25,587 bases of DNA from positions 1-25,587 of the forward strand of contig CAMNZV010000002.1 in NCBI GenBank assembly GCA_946575275.1, in the 5' to 3' direction. The notes beneath the pieces were generated by a model. The model worked only from the letters and a program-made list of their open reading frames with translations. It was not told where the DNA came from and did not search any database. The position numbers and the translations under genes are program-made. Positions 15,961-24,122 of this stretch are shown here, one piece after another; the stretch's first letter is position 1; each line of letters begins with the position of its first letter. Source of the DNA: an uncultured Clostridium sp. (lineage in GTDB: Bacteria > Bacillota > Clostridia > Clostridiales > Clostridiaceae).

Positions 15961-17025
15961 ATGAGGTTAAAAAAGGATTTAGAAATAAAACAAATATTAA
16001 AATTATTGTGTCCTGGTACACCTCTAAGAGAGGGTATTGAAAACATTCTAAGAGCTAAAACAGGTGGTTTATTAGTTTTAGGTGATGATGAAGAAACTAT
16101 GAAAATAGCTGATGGTGGATTTACTATAAATTCTGAATATTCACCTTCTTATGTATATGAACTTGCCAAAATGGATGGTGCCATTATTTTAAGTAATGAT
16201 TTAAAGAAGATAGTATGTGCAAACACACAACTTGTTCCAGACCCATCTATAACAACCTTTGAAACAGGAACAAGACATAGAAATGCTCATAGGGCGGCAA
16301 AGCAGACTGGTAATATAATTATTGCAATATCACAAAGAAGAAATATGATTACAGTATATAAGGGAGATATAAAATATGTTCTAAGAGACAGTAGCGTTAT
16401 ATTAGCTAAATCTAATCAAGCTATACAAGCATTAGAAAAATATGTTTCAGTTTTGGAAAGAGTAACTAATAACTTAAATTTATTAGAGTTTCAGGAATTG
16501 GTAACCTTATATGATGTGACAAATACAATACAAAGAACTGAGATGGTAATGCGCGTAGTAGAAGAAATCAACATGTACATATTAGAGCTTGGAAATGAGG
16601 GAAGGCTTATTTCTATGCAGCTTAATGAGCTTGTTAGACATGTTGAAAAAGATGGACTGTTACTGATAAGAGATTATTTGAAATCAGACCTTCAATATGA
16701 GGATGTATATAGGAACATTCAAAAGTTGGAACAAAATGAATTGTTAGATTTAGAGTATATTGCTAAGGAAATTGGATATACAGGAAAACCGTTAATGGAT
16801 ACCTTTGTTAGTCCTAAAGGATATAGGATATTAAATAAGGTTCCAAGAATTCCTAATAGTGTTTTAGAAAATGTAATAAATCATTTTGAAAACTTTAATC
16901 ATATATTAAGAGCATCAATTGAAGAATTAGACATGGTAGAAGGAATTGGTGAGGCAAGAGCTACAGCAATTAAAAATGGAATAAAGAAGGTAAATGAGCA
17001 AATTACCTTTAAAAGAGATTTTTAA
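15961..17025 (+). CDS. disA: DisA, DNA-scanning diadenylate cyclase
   Basis: DisA makes cyclic-di-AMP from two ATP and, in Bacillus, stops doing so at branched DNA, linking DNA integrity to signalling and sporulation. The 354-residue protein has the DAC domain (about 1-145) with the catalytic DGA (72-74) and RHR (105-107) motifs, a helical linker, and a C-terminal helix-hairpin-helix domain ([13 protein letters not shown]) that binds DNA junctions. The ribosome site is AAAGGGTGG. It is co-transcribed with radA, as is common in Firmicutes; RadA restrains DisA in Bacillus. The receptor gene darA is at 4203-4532. Confidence 0.96.
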   Translation: MRLKKDLEIKQILKLLCPGTPLREGIENILRAKTGGLLVLGDDEETMKIADGGFTINSEYSPSYVYELAKMDGAIILSNDLKKIVCANTQLVPDPSITTFETGTRHRNAHRAAKQTGNIIIAISQRRNMITVYKGDIKYVLRDSSVILAKSNQAIQALEKYVSVLERVTNNLNLLEFQELVTLYDVTNTIQRTEMVMRVVEEINMYILELGNEGRLISMQLNELVRHVEKDGLLLIRDYLKSDLQYEDVYRNIQKLEQNELLDLEYIAKEIGYTGKPLMDTFVSPKGYRILNKVPRIPNSVLENVINHFENFNHILRASIEELDMVEGIGEARATAIKNGIKKVNEQITFKRDF

Positions 17026-17062
17026 CTAAAAAGGGATCAAGTAAATTGATCTCTTTTTAGTT
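17024..17062. terminator. Terminator hairpin at the end of disA
   Basis: A 17-bp stem (17024-17040 with 17046-17062), interrupted only by one G-T pair, has a 5-nt loop GTAAA. Its arms carry A5 and T5 runs, so it can act in both directions: for disA, whose stop codon it overlaps, and for the minus-strand gene ending at 17075. There is no long T-tract beyond the stem. Confidence 0.75.
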
Positions 17063-17074
17063 ATCTTAGAATAA

Positions 17075-17467
17075 TTATCTAAATGTAAATTTACCTAAGG
17101 TATCAATTTTAGTAACTTCTTTTAATAGAACATCATATAAATTTATACCTAGGTTATTGCAAAGAGCCGTAAGATAGAATAAGTTATTGCCAATTTCGTT
17201 TTCTATTACTTCACGACAATTATCACATAGTTCACCAAACAAATGAGTATTAAGATCAACTGAAATATTATCAAAGTTATCATTTGGGAGTATCTGTTTT
17301 TGAGCATGTATTTCCACACATCCGCAGTTTGTAATAGCTTTAGCAATTGCACGATTAACACGGGCATTTGATTCAGAGTATTTAGTTAGCAAATCTAACA
17401 TGCTTTTGTGTCTTATTAGGGAATCGTTTACAGAGTTTTGAAAATCGTCAAAAATTATATCTTTCAT
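17075..17467 (-). CDS. Small MazG-like helical protein with CGC and CxxC cysteines
   Basis: A 130-residue, largely helical protein not recognised with certainty. The segment from 86 to 120, including EIGNNLFYLTALCNNLGINL, strongly resembles the second helical part of all-alpha NTP pyrophosphohydrolases (MazG type, where ELGDVLFYL is usual), but the expected Asp is Asn94. It also carries Cys48-Gly-Cys50 and Cys81-x2-Cys84, a possible metal site. I recall similar small proteins beside disA in clostridia, without a known function. A longer frame from 17533 is rejected because AGGAG sits eight bases before the ATG at 17467. A good promoter precedes it. Pyrophosphatase activity is only a guess. 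Confidence 0.75.
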   Translation of the reverse strand: MKDIIFDDFQNSVNDSLIRHKSMLDLLTKYSESNARVNRAIAKAITNCGCVEIHAQKQILPNDNFDNISVDLNTHLFGELCDNCREVIENEIGNNLFYLTALCNNLGINLYDVLLKEVTKIDTLGKFTFR

Positions 17468-17503
17468 AATTACAACTCCTCTTAAAAGAATAGCTCTATA
17501 ATA

Positions 17504-17533
17504 AGTATAAATAAAAATAAAAGCGATTGTCAA
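17504..17533 (-). promoter_or_regulatory. Sigma-A promoter of the MazG-like gene
   Basis: Minus-strand TTGACA (17533-17528) is a perfect -35 box, followed after 18 bp by TATACT (17509-17504). Transcription would start near 17497, giving a leader of about 30 nt. The -35 touches the edge of the inverted repeat at 17534-17578. Confidence 0.65.
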
Positions 17534-17578
17534 TAATTAGTTATTATTTATTTAGGACAGTTAAATAATAACTAATTA
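17534..17578. repeat. Perfect 17-bp inverted repeat between divergent promoters
   Basis: TAATTAGTTATTATTTA (17534-17550) and its exact reverse complement (17562-17578) are separated by 11 bp (TTTAGGACAGT). The repeat lies between the -35 box of the minus-strand MazG-like gene and the -35 region of the plus-strand yacL promoter. The two genes diverge, so no transcript ends here and a terminator role is unlikely. A protein-binding operator for both promoters is the simplest reading. Confidence 0.7.
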
Positions 17579-17601
17579 ATAAAAAAAATAATAGGGGGTT
17601 A

Positions 17602-17610
17602 TGGTATAAT
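17602..17610 (+). promoter_or_regulatory. Extended -10 promoter for yacL-ispD
   Basis: TGGTATAAT has a perfect TATAAT (17605-17610) with the TG extension one base away. The -35 region (around 17582-17587) is just an A-run next to the inverted repeat. Transcription would start near 17617, about 60 nt before the coding region. Confidence 0.55.
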
Positions 17611-17679
17611 AAATAAAAAATCATTAAAAGAGAATTGAATACATAAAATAGGTCAATAATTATATAAGGAGGTGAAAGG

Positions 17680-18771
17680 ATGTTAAGGAAAATAATTAGA
17701 ATTTTAGCAACTTTAATTGGATTAACCGGTGGATATGTACTCGCAGGGATAGTACTTAATATTTCCATAGTTGATCAATTATATATTTTAAAGGAATCAT
17801 TTGCAAGGGATATATTTATATTAATAATTACTATATTTTTCGGAATTATCTTTTATTTAATTTTCCCTATTTTTTATAACAAGATTGGTATGTTAGTTGA
17901 TTATACAGAAAAGGGAATGCAACAATATTCAGCAATGGAAATTGTATATGGATTTATAGGGGCTCTTTTAGCTTTGATATTAGTTGGATTAATTTCAAAG
18001 CCTATTTTAAATATAAATCAATATTTTGGACCACTTTTAGTTTTATTAATCAATATAGTTTCAGCTATTATTGGGGCTGATATCATATTAAAAAAGAAAG
18101 AGGATTTAGCTACATTTATTTTAAACATGAAAAGGGGTTCCTTAAGTAAAGATAAGAAAATACGAGGACAACAAGGGAAAACACCAAAGATATTAGATAC
18201 ATCAGTAATTATTGATGGTAGAATATTTGGTATTTGTGAAACTGGATTTATAGAAGGACCGTTGATAATTCCTGGCTTTGTTTTAGATGAATTAAGACAT
18301 ATATCAGACTCAGAGGATTCACTAAAAAGAGTAAAAGGTAGAAGAGGACTTGATATTTTAAATAAAATTCAAAAGGAGTTACCTATAGAAACTGAAGTTT
18401 GGGAAGGTGATTTCAAGGAAATTGCAGAGGTAGACAGTAAGCTTTTGAAATTAGCTAAAGAATTAGATGGAAAGGTTATAACAAATGATTATAACCTAAA
18501 TAAGGTGGCAGAAGTACAAGGAGTAGAGGTTTTAAATATAAATGACTTATCAAATGCCATTAAACCAGTTTTAATACCTGGAGAAGAAATGGATGTAGAT
18601 ATAATTAAAGAGGGTAAGGAGATTAGTCAGGGGGTAGCCTATTTAGATGATGGAACAATGATTGTTGTTGAAGATGGGAAACAGTATATAGGGGAGAGGA
18701 TTGGAGTTGTAGTTACATCAGTACTTCAAACATCTGCAGGTAGAATGATATTTGCAAAACCTAACTCTTAA
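17680..18771 (+). CDS. yacL: Membrane-anchored PIN-TRAM domain protein (YacL)
   Basis: A 363-residue protein with four membrane segments (about 8-26, 44-64, 88-106 and 117-136), then a cytoplasmic PIN nuclease-like domain (about 169-290) and a C-terminal TRAM domain (about 295-360) expected to bind RNA. PIN acidic residues are visible: Asp173 (LDTSVIIDG), Glu204 (LDELRH) and Asp270 (TNDYNLN). The biological role of YacL is poorly known; ribonuclease activity is inferred from the domain. The ATG has AAGGAGGTGA upstream. Its stop at 18771 is 16 bp before ispD, as in Bacillus. Confidence 0.92.
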   Translation: MLRKIIRILATLIGLTGGYVLAGIVLNISIVDQLYILKESFARDIFILIITIFFGIIFYLIFPIFYNKIGMLVDYTEKGMQQYSAMEIVYGFIGALLALILVGLISKPILNINQYFGPLLVLLINIVSAIIGADIILKKKEDLATFILNMKRGSLSKDKKIRGQQGKTPKILDTSVIIDGRIFGICETGFIEGPLIIPGFVLDELRHISDSEDSLKRVKGRRGLDILNKIQKELPIETEVWEGDFKEIAEVDSKLLKLAKELDGKVITNDYNLNKVAEVQGVEVLNINDLSNAIKPVLIPGEEMDVDIIKEGKEISQGVAYLDDGTMIVVEDGKQYIGERIGVVVTSVLQTSAGRMIFAKPNS

Positions 18772-18787
18772 GAATGGAGAAAATAAA

Positions 18788-19492
18788 ATGAAAATAAGTG
18801 CAATTATCCTAGCCGGTGGAAAAGGCAAAAGGATGAATTCTGATATAAGCAAACAATTTATTTGTGTTAATGAAAAACCAATGCTATATTATACAATAAA
18901 GAAATTTAATGAATGTAACTTAATAGATGAAATTATTCTTGTTTTACCTATAGATGAAATTAATTATTGCAAGGAAAATGTTATAGAAAAGTATAATCTA
19001 AGAGTAGATAAAATTGTAGTAGGTGGGCATGAAAGACAGGATTCTGTTTATAATGGACTTGTAGCAGCTAAAGGATGTGAAATAGTATTAATTCATGATG
19101 GGGCAAGAGCTTTTGTATCCAAGGAAATTATTGAAAATGGTATACATTATGCAAAAACTTATGGAGCTTCTGCACCAGGAGTAATACCAAAGGATACAAT
19201 AAAGGTTAGGGATAGCAAATCTTTTTCAAAGGAAACATTAAAACGAGATGAATTAGTTATGGTTCAAACGCCACAGGTATTTAAATACAATATAATAATG
19301 GAGGGACATGAAAAGGTAAAAAAAGATAGATTACAAGTAACAGACGATACTATGATTATAGAAAAATATTTTGGGAAGGTATTTTTATATGATGGAGAAT
19401 ATACTAATATAAAAGTAACAACCCAAGAGGATTTAATAGTTGCAAAGTACTTAGCAAAAGATATTGACAATAATAATCTAAAAAAGTTATAA
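18788..19492 (+). CDS. ispD: 2-C-methyl-D-erythritol 4-phosphate cytidylyltransferase
   Basis: IspD joins CTP to methylerythritol phosphate in the non-mevalonate isoprenoid pathway. The 234-residue protein has the nucleotide-binding motif LAGGKGKRM (8-16), the KQF segment (22-24), GGHERQDSVYNGL (79-91) and IHDGARAFV (102-110), all diagnostic. A frame beginning at 18752 overlaps yacL; the ATG at 18788 has GGAGA seven bases upstream. The usual neighbour ispF is not next to it. Its last codons hold the promoter of the following T-box unit. Confidence 0.95.
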   Translation: MKISAIILAGGKGKRMNSDISKQFICVNEKPMLYYTIKKFNECNLIDEIILVLPIDEINYCKENVIEKYNLRVDKIVVGGHERQDSVYNGLVAAKGCEIVLIHDGARAFVSKEIIENGIHYAKTYGASAPGVIPKDTIKVRDSKSFSKETLKRDELVMVQTPQVFKYNIIMEGHEKVKKDRLQVTDDTMIIEKYFGKVFLYDGEYTNIKVTTQEDLIVAKYLAKDIDNNNLKKL

Positions 19493-19493
19493 T
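19464..19493 (+). promoter_or_regulatory. Consensus sigma-A promoter of the proS T-box unit
   Basis: TTGACA (19464-19469) and TATAAT (19488-19493) are both perfect and 18 bp apart. The element lies within the last ten codons of ispD, and the ispD stop codon TAA (19490-19492) is inside the -10 box. Transcription should start near 19500, the beginning of the T-box leader. Confidence 0.8.
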
Positions 19494-19499
19494 GAGTAA

Positions 19500-19713
19500 T
19501 ACAAATTTCATAAAAATAATACGTTGATGAAGACTAGTAAAAGCTAAAATTCAGAGAAAAGATCCTTGGCTGTAAGATTTTTAAAAGAGCTTTGAACCTA
19601 CTTCTAAGTTATAGAATAAAATCTATCGGTTTAACACCGTTAACATTTTTTAGAGCACAAATTTAGGTGGTACCGCGAGTTAAATCGCCCTAATTATTTA
19701 GGGCGTTTTTTTT
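19500..19713 (+). promoter_or_regulatory. T-box riboswitch leader (proline-specific)
   Basis: A tRNA-sensing leader upstream of proS. Visible parts are the stem I start GATGAAGACTAGTA (from about 19526), the specifier region GAACCTAC with CCT (a Pro codon) at 19597-19599, and the T-box TAGGTGGTACCGCG at 19664-19677. The terminator stem is CGCCCTAA (19686-19693) with TTAGGGCG (19698-19705), followed by eight T (19706-19713). Uncharged tRNA-Pro pairs with the specifier and, by its CCA end, with the T-box bulge, favouring the antiterminator and allowing proS-cysS transcription. The 5' boundary is taken from the predicted start of transcription. Confidence 0.93.
19686..19713 (+). terminator. Conditional terminator of the T-box leader
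   Basis: An 8-bp GC-rich stem CGCCCTAA/TTAGGGCG with loop TTAT and eight T residues. It forms when tRNA-Pro is charged and is disrupted by the T-box antiterminator when proline is short. It is 35 bp before the proS start. Confidence 0.92.
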
Positions 19714-19748
19714 ATAGAAACTTTTACAAACAAATGGAGGGAATTAAA

Positions 19749-21461
19749 ATGAAGATGTCAAATATGCTAGTACTTACATTAAGAGAAGTTCCAGCTGAAG
19801 CTGAAATTGCAAGTCATAAGTTAATGTTAAGATCAGGAATGATGAGAAAAATGGCTTCAGGAATATATAATTATATGCCAATAGGTCTTAAAGCTCTTAA
19901 AAAAATAGAAAACATAATTAGGGAGGAAATGGGAGAGGCTGGTGCACAAGAGTTTTTAGCATCTGCAGTTTTACCAGCTGAATTATGGCAAGAATCAGGA
20001 AGGTGGGACGCTTATGGAGATGAGATGTTCAGGCTTAAAGATAGAAATAATAGAGATTTTTGTTTAGGACCAACACATGAAGAAGTATTCACAGATATTG
20101 CAAGAAATGAAATTAAGTCCTATAAACAATTACCAGTTAATTTGTATCAAATTCAAACTAAATATAGAGATGAGAGAAGACCAAGATTTGGTGTCATGAG
20201 AAGTAGAGAATTTGTTATGAAGGATGCATATAGCTTTGACAAGGATCAAGAAGGTTTAGATGTTTCATATAATAAAATGCAGGAGGCATACGTTAAAATA
20301 TTCAATAGATGTGGTTTAGATGCAAAATGTGTTGAGGCAGATTCAGGGGCAATAGGTGGATCTAATTCGGCTGAATTTATGGTTAAATCAGAAGTAGGAG
20401 AAGACGATGTAGTTTTCTGTGACAAATGTAACTATGCAGCTAATATTGAAAAGGCAGAAGCAATATCAGAAAAAGCAGATGTTGAAGAATTAAAAGAAAT
20501 GAAAAAAGTTAATACGCCTGAAGTTAAATCTATAGAGGATTTAGAGAAGTTCTTTAATATAACTTCTAAAAAATTTGTTAAAACATTATTATTTAATGTT
20601 GATGGTAAAATTGTTGCTGTACTTGTTAGAGGAGATAGAGAAGTAAATGAGGTTAAAGTATCAAATGCAATTGGTGAGGTAATAAATATTGAAATGGCAT
20701 CATCTGAAGAAGTCTATAAGGCAACAAATGCAAAGGTAGGATTTGCAGGACCAATTGGGATAAATGTTGATAAATTATTAGTAGATGAAGAAGTAACATA
20801 TATGTACAATTTTGTTGTAGGAGCTAATGAAACAAATTATCACATTGAAAATGTTAACTATAATAGAGATTTTACTGGAATAGTTGGAGATTTTAGAAAT
20901 GTAATTAATGGGGAAAAATGTCCAATGTGTGGTGGAAATATAACAATTTCAAGAGGAACTGAGGTAGGTCATATATTTAAGCTTGGAACAAAATACTCAG
21001 AGGCTATGAAGGCAAACTTTATAGATGAAAGTGGATTGGAAAAACCATTTTTAATGGGTTGTTATGGAATTGGAGTTACAAGAACAATGGCATCTATAAT
21101 AGAACAACACAATGACGAAAGTGGAATTATATGGCCATTAGCTGTGGCGCCATACCATGTTTCATTAATTCCTGTAAACATTAAAGACGAAGCACAAATG
21201 AAGGTTGCAGAAGAATTATATAAATCCTTAACTAAATTAGGGGTTGAAGTATTAATGGATGATAGAAATGAAAGGGCAGGAGTTAAATTTAAGGATTCTG
21301 AATTAATGGGGATTCCAATAAGAATAACAGTTGGAAAGAAAATTAATGATGGTGAAATTGAATTCAAGCTAAGACATGAAATGGATAATGAAATAATAAA
21401 AATAGATGATGTTTGTAATAGAATCATTGATGAATTTAAGAATAATAATGTTAATATATAG
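19749..21461 (+). CDS. proS: Prolyl-tRNA synthetase
   Basis: Charges tRNA-Pro with proline. The 570-residue protein is of the bacterial (class II, prokaryote-type) form, with catalytic motif 2 in [20 protein letters not shown] (144-163), motif 3 near [12 protein letters not shown], and an editing (INS) domain inserted between them (about 224-407) that hydrolyses mischarged Ala-tRNA. The C-terminal anticodon-binding domain ends the protein. The ATG at 19734 is rejected because it lies within the GGAGGG ribosome site; the ATG at 19749 follows at normal spacing. It is controlled by the upstream T-box and probably co-transcribed with cysS, 20 bp downstream. Confidence 0.97.
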   Translation: MKMSNMLVLTLREVPAEAEIASHKLMLRSGMMRKMASGIYNYMPIGLKALKKIENIIREEMGEAGAQEFLASAVLPAELWQESGRWDAYGDEMFRLKDRNNRDFCLGPTHEEVFTDIARNEIKSYKQLPVNLYQIQTKYRDERRPRFGVMRSREFVMKDAYSFDKDQEGLDVSYNKMQEAYVKIFNRCGLDAKCVEADSGAIGGSNSAEFMVKSEVGEDDVVFCDKCNYAANIEKAEAISEKADVEELKEMKKVNTPEVKSIEDLEKFFNITSKKFVKTLLFNVDGKIVAVLVRGDREVNEVKVSNAIGEVINIEMASSEEVYKATNAKVGFAGPIGINVDKLLVDEEVTYMYNFVVGANETNYHIENVNYNRDFTGIVGDFRNVINGEKCPMCGGNITISRGTEVGHIFKLGTKYSEAMKANFIDESGLEKPFLMGCYGIGVTRTMASIIEQHNDESGIIWPLAVAPYHVSLIPVNIKDEAQMKVAEELYKSLTKLGVEVLMDDRNERAGVKFKDSELMGIPIRITVGKKINDGEIEFKLRHEMDNEIIKIDDVCNRIIDEFKNNNVNI

Positions 21462-21481
21462 GAAGTTAGGAGGTTGTACTT

Positions 21482-22885
21482 ATGAAGGTATATAATACAT
21501 TAAGCAAAAGAAAGGAAGAATTCATACCTCTAAAAGATGGAGAAATAAAGATGTATGTATGTGGACCTACCGTATATAATTTATTTCACATAGGTAATGG
21601 GAGAACTTTCATAGTATTTGATACAATTAGAAGATATTTTGAGTACAGAGGATACAAGGTAGATTTTGTTCAAAATTTTACAGATATTGATGATAAGATG
21701 ATAAATAAGGCGAAGGATGAAAAAACAACTGTAAAGGAAATTGGAGATAAATATATAGCAGAATATTATACAGATGCTGATGGATTAAATATTGAAAGAG
21801 CTACAATAAATCCTAGGGCAACTGAATATATTAGAGAAGTAATTGATTTTGTGTCCCAACTAATAAATAAAGGATTTGCCTATGAAATAGAAGGGGATGT
21901 ATATTTTAGTACAAAGAAGTTCCAGTCTTATGGGAAACTTTCAGGTCAAAACTTAGAGGATTTACAATCAGGTGCAAGAATTGCAGTAGATGAAAGAAAA
22001 AAGGATCCTATGGATTTTGCTATTTGGAAGGCACAAAAACCAGGAGAACCTGCATGGGAATGTCCATGGGGATTTGGTAGACCAGGATGGCACATTGAAT
22101 GTTCTTGCATGGTTCATAAGCTTTTAGGGGATACAATAGATATACATGCAGGTGGTATGGATTTAGCTTTCCCACATCATGAAAATGAAGTTGCACAAAG
22201 TGAAGCATTAACAGGTAAAACCTTTGCAAATTATTGGTTGCATTCAGCTTATGTTAATGTTGATAATAAAAAAATGTCTAAATCCCTTAATAATTTCTTT
22301 ACAGTTAGAGATGTATTAAAAGAGTATGATGCTGATGTAATAAGATTTTTTATGTTATCTGCTCATTATAGAGTCCAAATTAATTATAGTAAGGACTTAT
22401 TAGATTCAGCAAAAGCATCAATAGATAGATTATATAATTCAGTTTCAATTTTGGAAAATCTAATAGAAGAAGTAAAAATAGAAAAAATGAATGAAGCAGA
22501 AATAAAATATATAAATTCATTAGACAAATATAGGAAGAAATATATAGAAAAAATGGATGATGATTTCAATACTGCTGATGCTATTACAGTTTTATTTGAA
22601 CTAACAAAGGATTTAAATAAATCAATTTCAATTAATTCATCTAAAGAATTAATAAGTGAATCAATAAAGATTATTAGAGAACTTGGAGGACCACTTGGAA
22701 TTCTTCAAAAGTCTACAAAAGTAAGTATTGAGGATGAAATAGAAGATTTAATTAAGCAAAGGCAAGAAGCAAGAAAAAATAAGGATTTTGCCTTATCAGA
22801 TAAAATCAGAGATGACTTAAAGGCTAGAGGAATTGTCCTTGAAGATACTCCACAAGGAGTTAGATGGCGTTTAGAGGTAAAATAG
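21482..22885 (+). CDS. cysS: Cysteinyl-tRNA synthetase
   Basis: Charges tRNA-Cys. The 467-residue class I enzyme has the HIGH-type signature HIGN (36-39), KMSKS (264-268) and the expected zinc ligands Cys27, Cys207, His232 and Glu236, by comparison with the E. coli enzyme. The start has TTAGGAGG upstream. It lies in the proS unit, so its expression may partly follow proline as well as its own needs. In the Bacillus order cysS is followed by mrnC-rlmB-yacP, as here. The cognate tRNA gene is at 87-160. Confidence 0.97.
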   Translation: MKVYNTLSKRKEEFIPLKDGEIKMYVCGPTVYNLFHIGNGRTFIVFDTIRRYFEYRGYKVDFVQNFTDIDDKMINKAKDEKTTVKEIGDKYIAEYYTDADGLNIERATINPRATEYIREVIDFVSQLINKGFAYEIEGDVYFSTKKFQSYGKLSGQNLEDLQSGARIAVDERKKDPMDFAIWKAQKPGEPAWECPWGFGRPGWHIECSCMVHKLLGDTIDIHAGGMDLAFPHHENEVAQSEALTGKTFANYWLHSAYVNVDNKKMSKSLNNFFTVRDVLKEYDADVIRFFMLSAHYRVQINYSKDLLDSAKASIDRLYNSVSILENLIEEVKIEKMNEAEIKYINSLDKYRKKYIEKMDDDFNTADAITVLFELTKDLNKSISINSSKELISESIKIIRELGGPLGILQKSTKVSIEDEIEDLIKQRQEARKNKDFALSDKIRDDLKARGIVLEDTPQGVRWRLEVK

Positions 22886-22902
22886 AATGTCAAATTAAGA
22901 TT

Positions 22903-22927
22903 AAGGACTACATAAATTGTGGTCCTT
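22903..22927 (+). other. Intergenic hairpin between cysS and mrnC
   Basis: AAGGACTAC (22903-22911) pairs over 9 bp with GTGGTCCTT (22919-22927), with one G-T pair and a 7-nt loop. There is no T-tract after it, so it is not a standard terminator. It may protect or process the message between cysS and mrnC, or act as a weak attenuator. It ends just before the AAAGGAGA ribosome site of mrnC. Confidence 0.5.
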
Positions 22928-22945
22928 ATTTAAAGGAGAAAACAA

Positions 22946-23359
22946 ATGTTAGAAGACTTAAGGGTTAACCAATATTCAAAAGAAAAGGTTCGATGTTTAA
23001 ATCCATTACAGCTTGCCTTAATTGGAGATGGCGTATATGAAGTTTTTATAAGAAATTTCATATTAGATTCAAATATAGAACTATCTGCACATAAAATACA
23101 CAAATATTCTATAAAATACTTAAAGGCAGAAGGCCAATCTAAAATAGTACATGAATTAATGGAAAGTATGACAGAAGAGGAAGAAGTTATTTTTAAAAGA
23201 GGACGCAATGCAAAATCTGCTACAGTTCCTAAGAATGCAGATGTAAGAGATTATAGAATGGCAACAGGATTTGAATGCTTACTTGGGTATTTATATCTAT
23301 CGGGAAATAAAGACAGATTAACTTTTTATTTAGAAAAAAGTGTGGAAATTATAAAGTAA
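22946..23359 (+). CDS. mrnC: Mini-ribonuclease III
   Basis: Mini-III matures 23S rRNA by cutting double-stranded precursor stems; it is an RNase III catalytic domain without the double-stranded-RNA-binding domain. The 137-residue protein has the motif LALIGDGVYEVFIRN with catalytic Asp28, and the C-terminal FECLLGYLYLSG segment with the second acidic site. The length is normal. The ATG follows AAAGGAGA. rlmB, which also acts on 23S rRNA, starts 10 bp after its stop. Confidence 0.95.
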   Translation: MLEDLRVNQYSKEKVRCLNPLQLALIGDGVYEVFIRNFILDSNIELSAHKIHKYSIKYLKAEGQSKIVHELMESMTEEEEVIFKRGRNAKSATVPKNADVRDYRMATGFECLLGYLYLSGNKDRLTFYLEKSVEIIK

Positions 23360-23369
23360 GGAGAAAAAT

Positions 23370-24110
23370 ATGGAAAGAGAAGATTTAGTAATAGGTAGAA
23401 ATGCAGTATCTGAAGTTATAAAAGGAAATAGGACTATTGAATGTGTTTACATAACAAGTGGACATAAGGAAGGATCTATAAATACAATTATAAGACTTGC
23501 AAAAGAAAAAAAGCTTGTGATTAAAGAAGTTGAAAAAAGAAAACTAGATGCTATGTGTGAAGGGGAAGTTCACCAAGGGATAGTGGCAAAGGTATCTGAA
23601 TATAAATACTGTGAAGTAAATCACATAATAGAATATGCAAATTCCAAAAATGAAAAACCTTTTATAGTAATTTTGGATGAAATAGAAGATCCTCATAATC
23701 TTGGATCTATTATAAGAACAGCAGAACTATGCGGAGTACATGGAATAATAATACCAAAGAGAAGAAACGTAGGAGTAACATCAACAGTATACAAGTCTTC
23801 AGTTGGTGCAGTTGAACACATTAAAATAGCAAAAGTAACTAATATAAATAGAACAATAGATGAGTTGAAAGATAAGGGTATATGGGTATATGCAGCAGAT
23901 GCAACAGGAAGTGATTATTGTTATAATGTTGATTTTTTGGGAGCGTGTGCATTAGTAATTGGAAGTGAAGGACGAGGTATTTCTAAATTGACCTTATCTA
24001 AATGTGATTATATTGTTAAAATTCCTATGGTTGGAAAGATAAATTCTTTAAATGCATCAGTAGCTGGTGGTATAATGATGTATAAGGTTTTAGAGGGTAG
24101 ATTAAAGTAA
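23370..24110 (+). CDS. rlmB: 23S rRNA 2'-O-ribose methyltransferase (TrmH/SpoU family)
   Basis: A 246-residue SPOUT-class methyltransferase, in this position usually called RlmB or YacO, which methylates a ribose in 23S rRNA using S-adenosylmethionine. An N-terminal substrate-binding domain (about 1-80) precedes the knotted catalytic domain. That domain has motif 1 DPHNLGSIIRTAE (107-119), motif 2 LVIGSEGRGIS (195-205) and motif 3 IPMVGKINSLNASVA (218-232). The exact target base is inferred from the family. It is tightly packed, with AAGGAG overlapping the mrnC stop and yacP 12 bp later. Confidence 0.92.
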   Translation: MEREDLVIGRNAVSEVIKGNRTIECVYITSGHKEGSINTIIRLAKEKKLVIKEVEKRKLDAMCEGEVHQGIVAKVSEYKYCEVNHIIEYANSKNEKPFIVILDEIEDPHNLGSIIRTAELCGVHGIIIPKRRNVGVTSTVYKSSVGAVEHIKIAKVTNINRTIDELKDKGIWVYAADATGSDYCYNVDFLGACALVIGSEGRGISKLTLSKCDYIVKIPMVGKINSLNASVAGGIMMYKVLEGRLK

Positions 24111-24122
24111 AGAGGTATATAA

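Noticed and set aside
17534..17578. The 17-bp inverted repeat as a transcription terminator
   Set aside because: Both neighbouring genes are transcribed away from it, so no transcript would end there, and it sits between promoter elements.
17544..17768. A minus-strand frame across the inverted repeat and the start of yacL
   Set aside because: It overlaps the yacL start and both promoters, has no ribosome site and has no recognisable family.
21062..21427. A 121-codon minus-strand frame inside proS
   Set aside because: It is antisense to the conserved C-terminal part of proS; composition and lack of a start signal mark it as a shadow.
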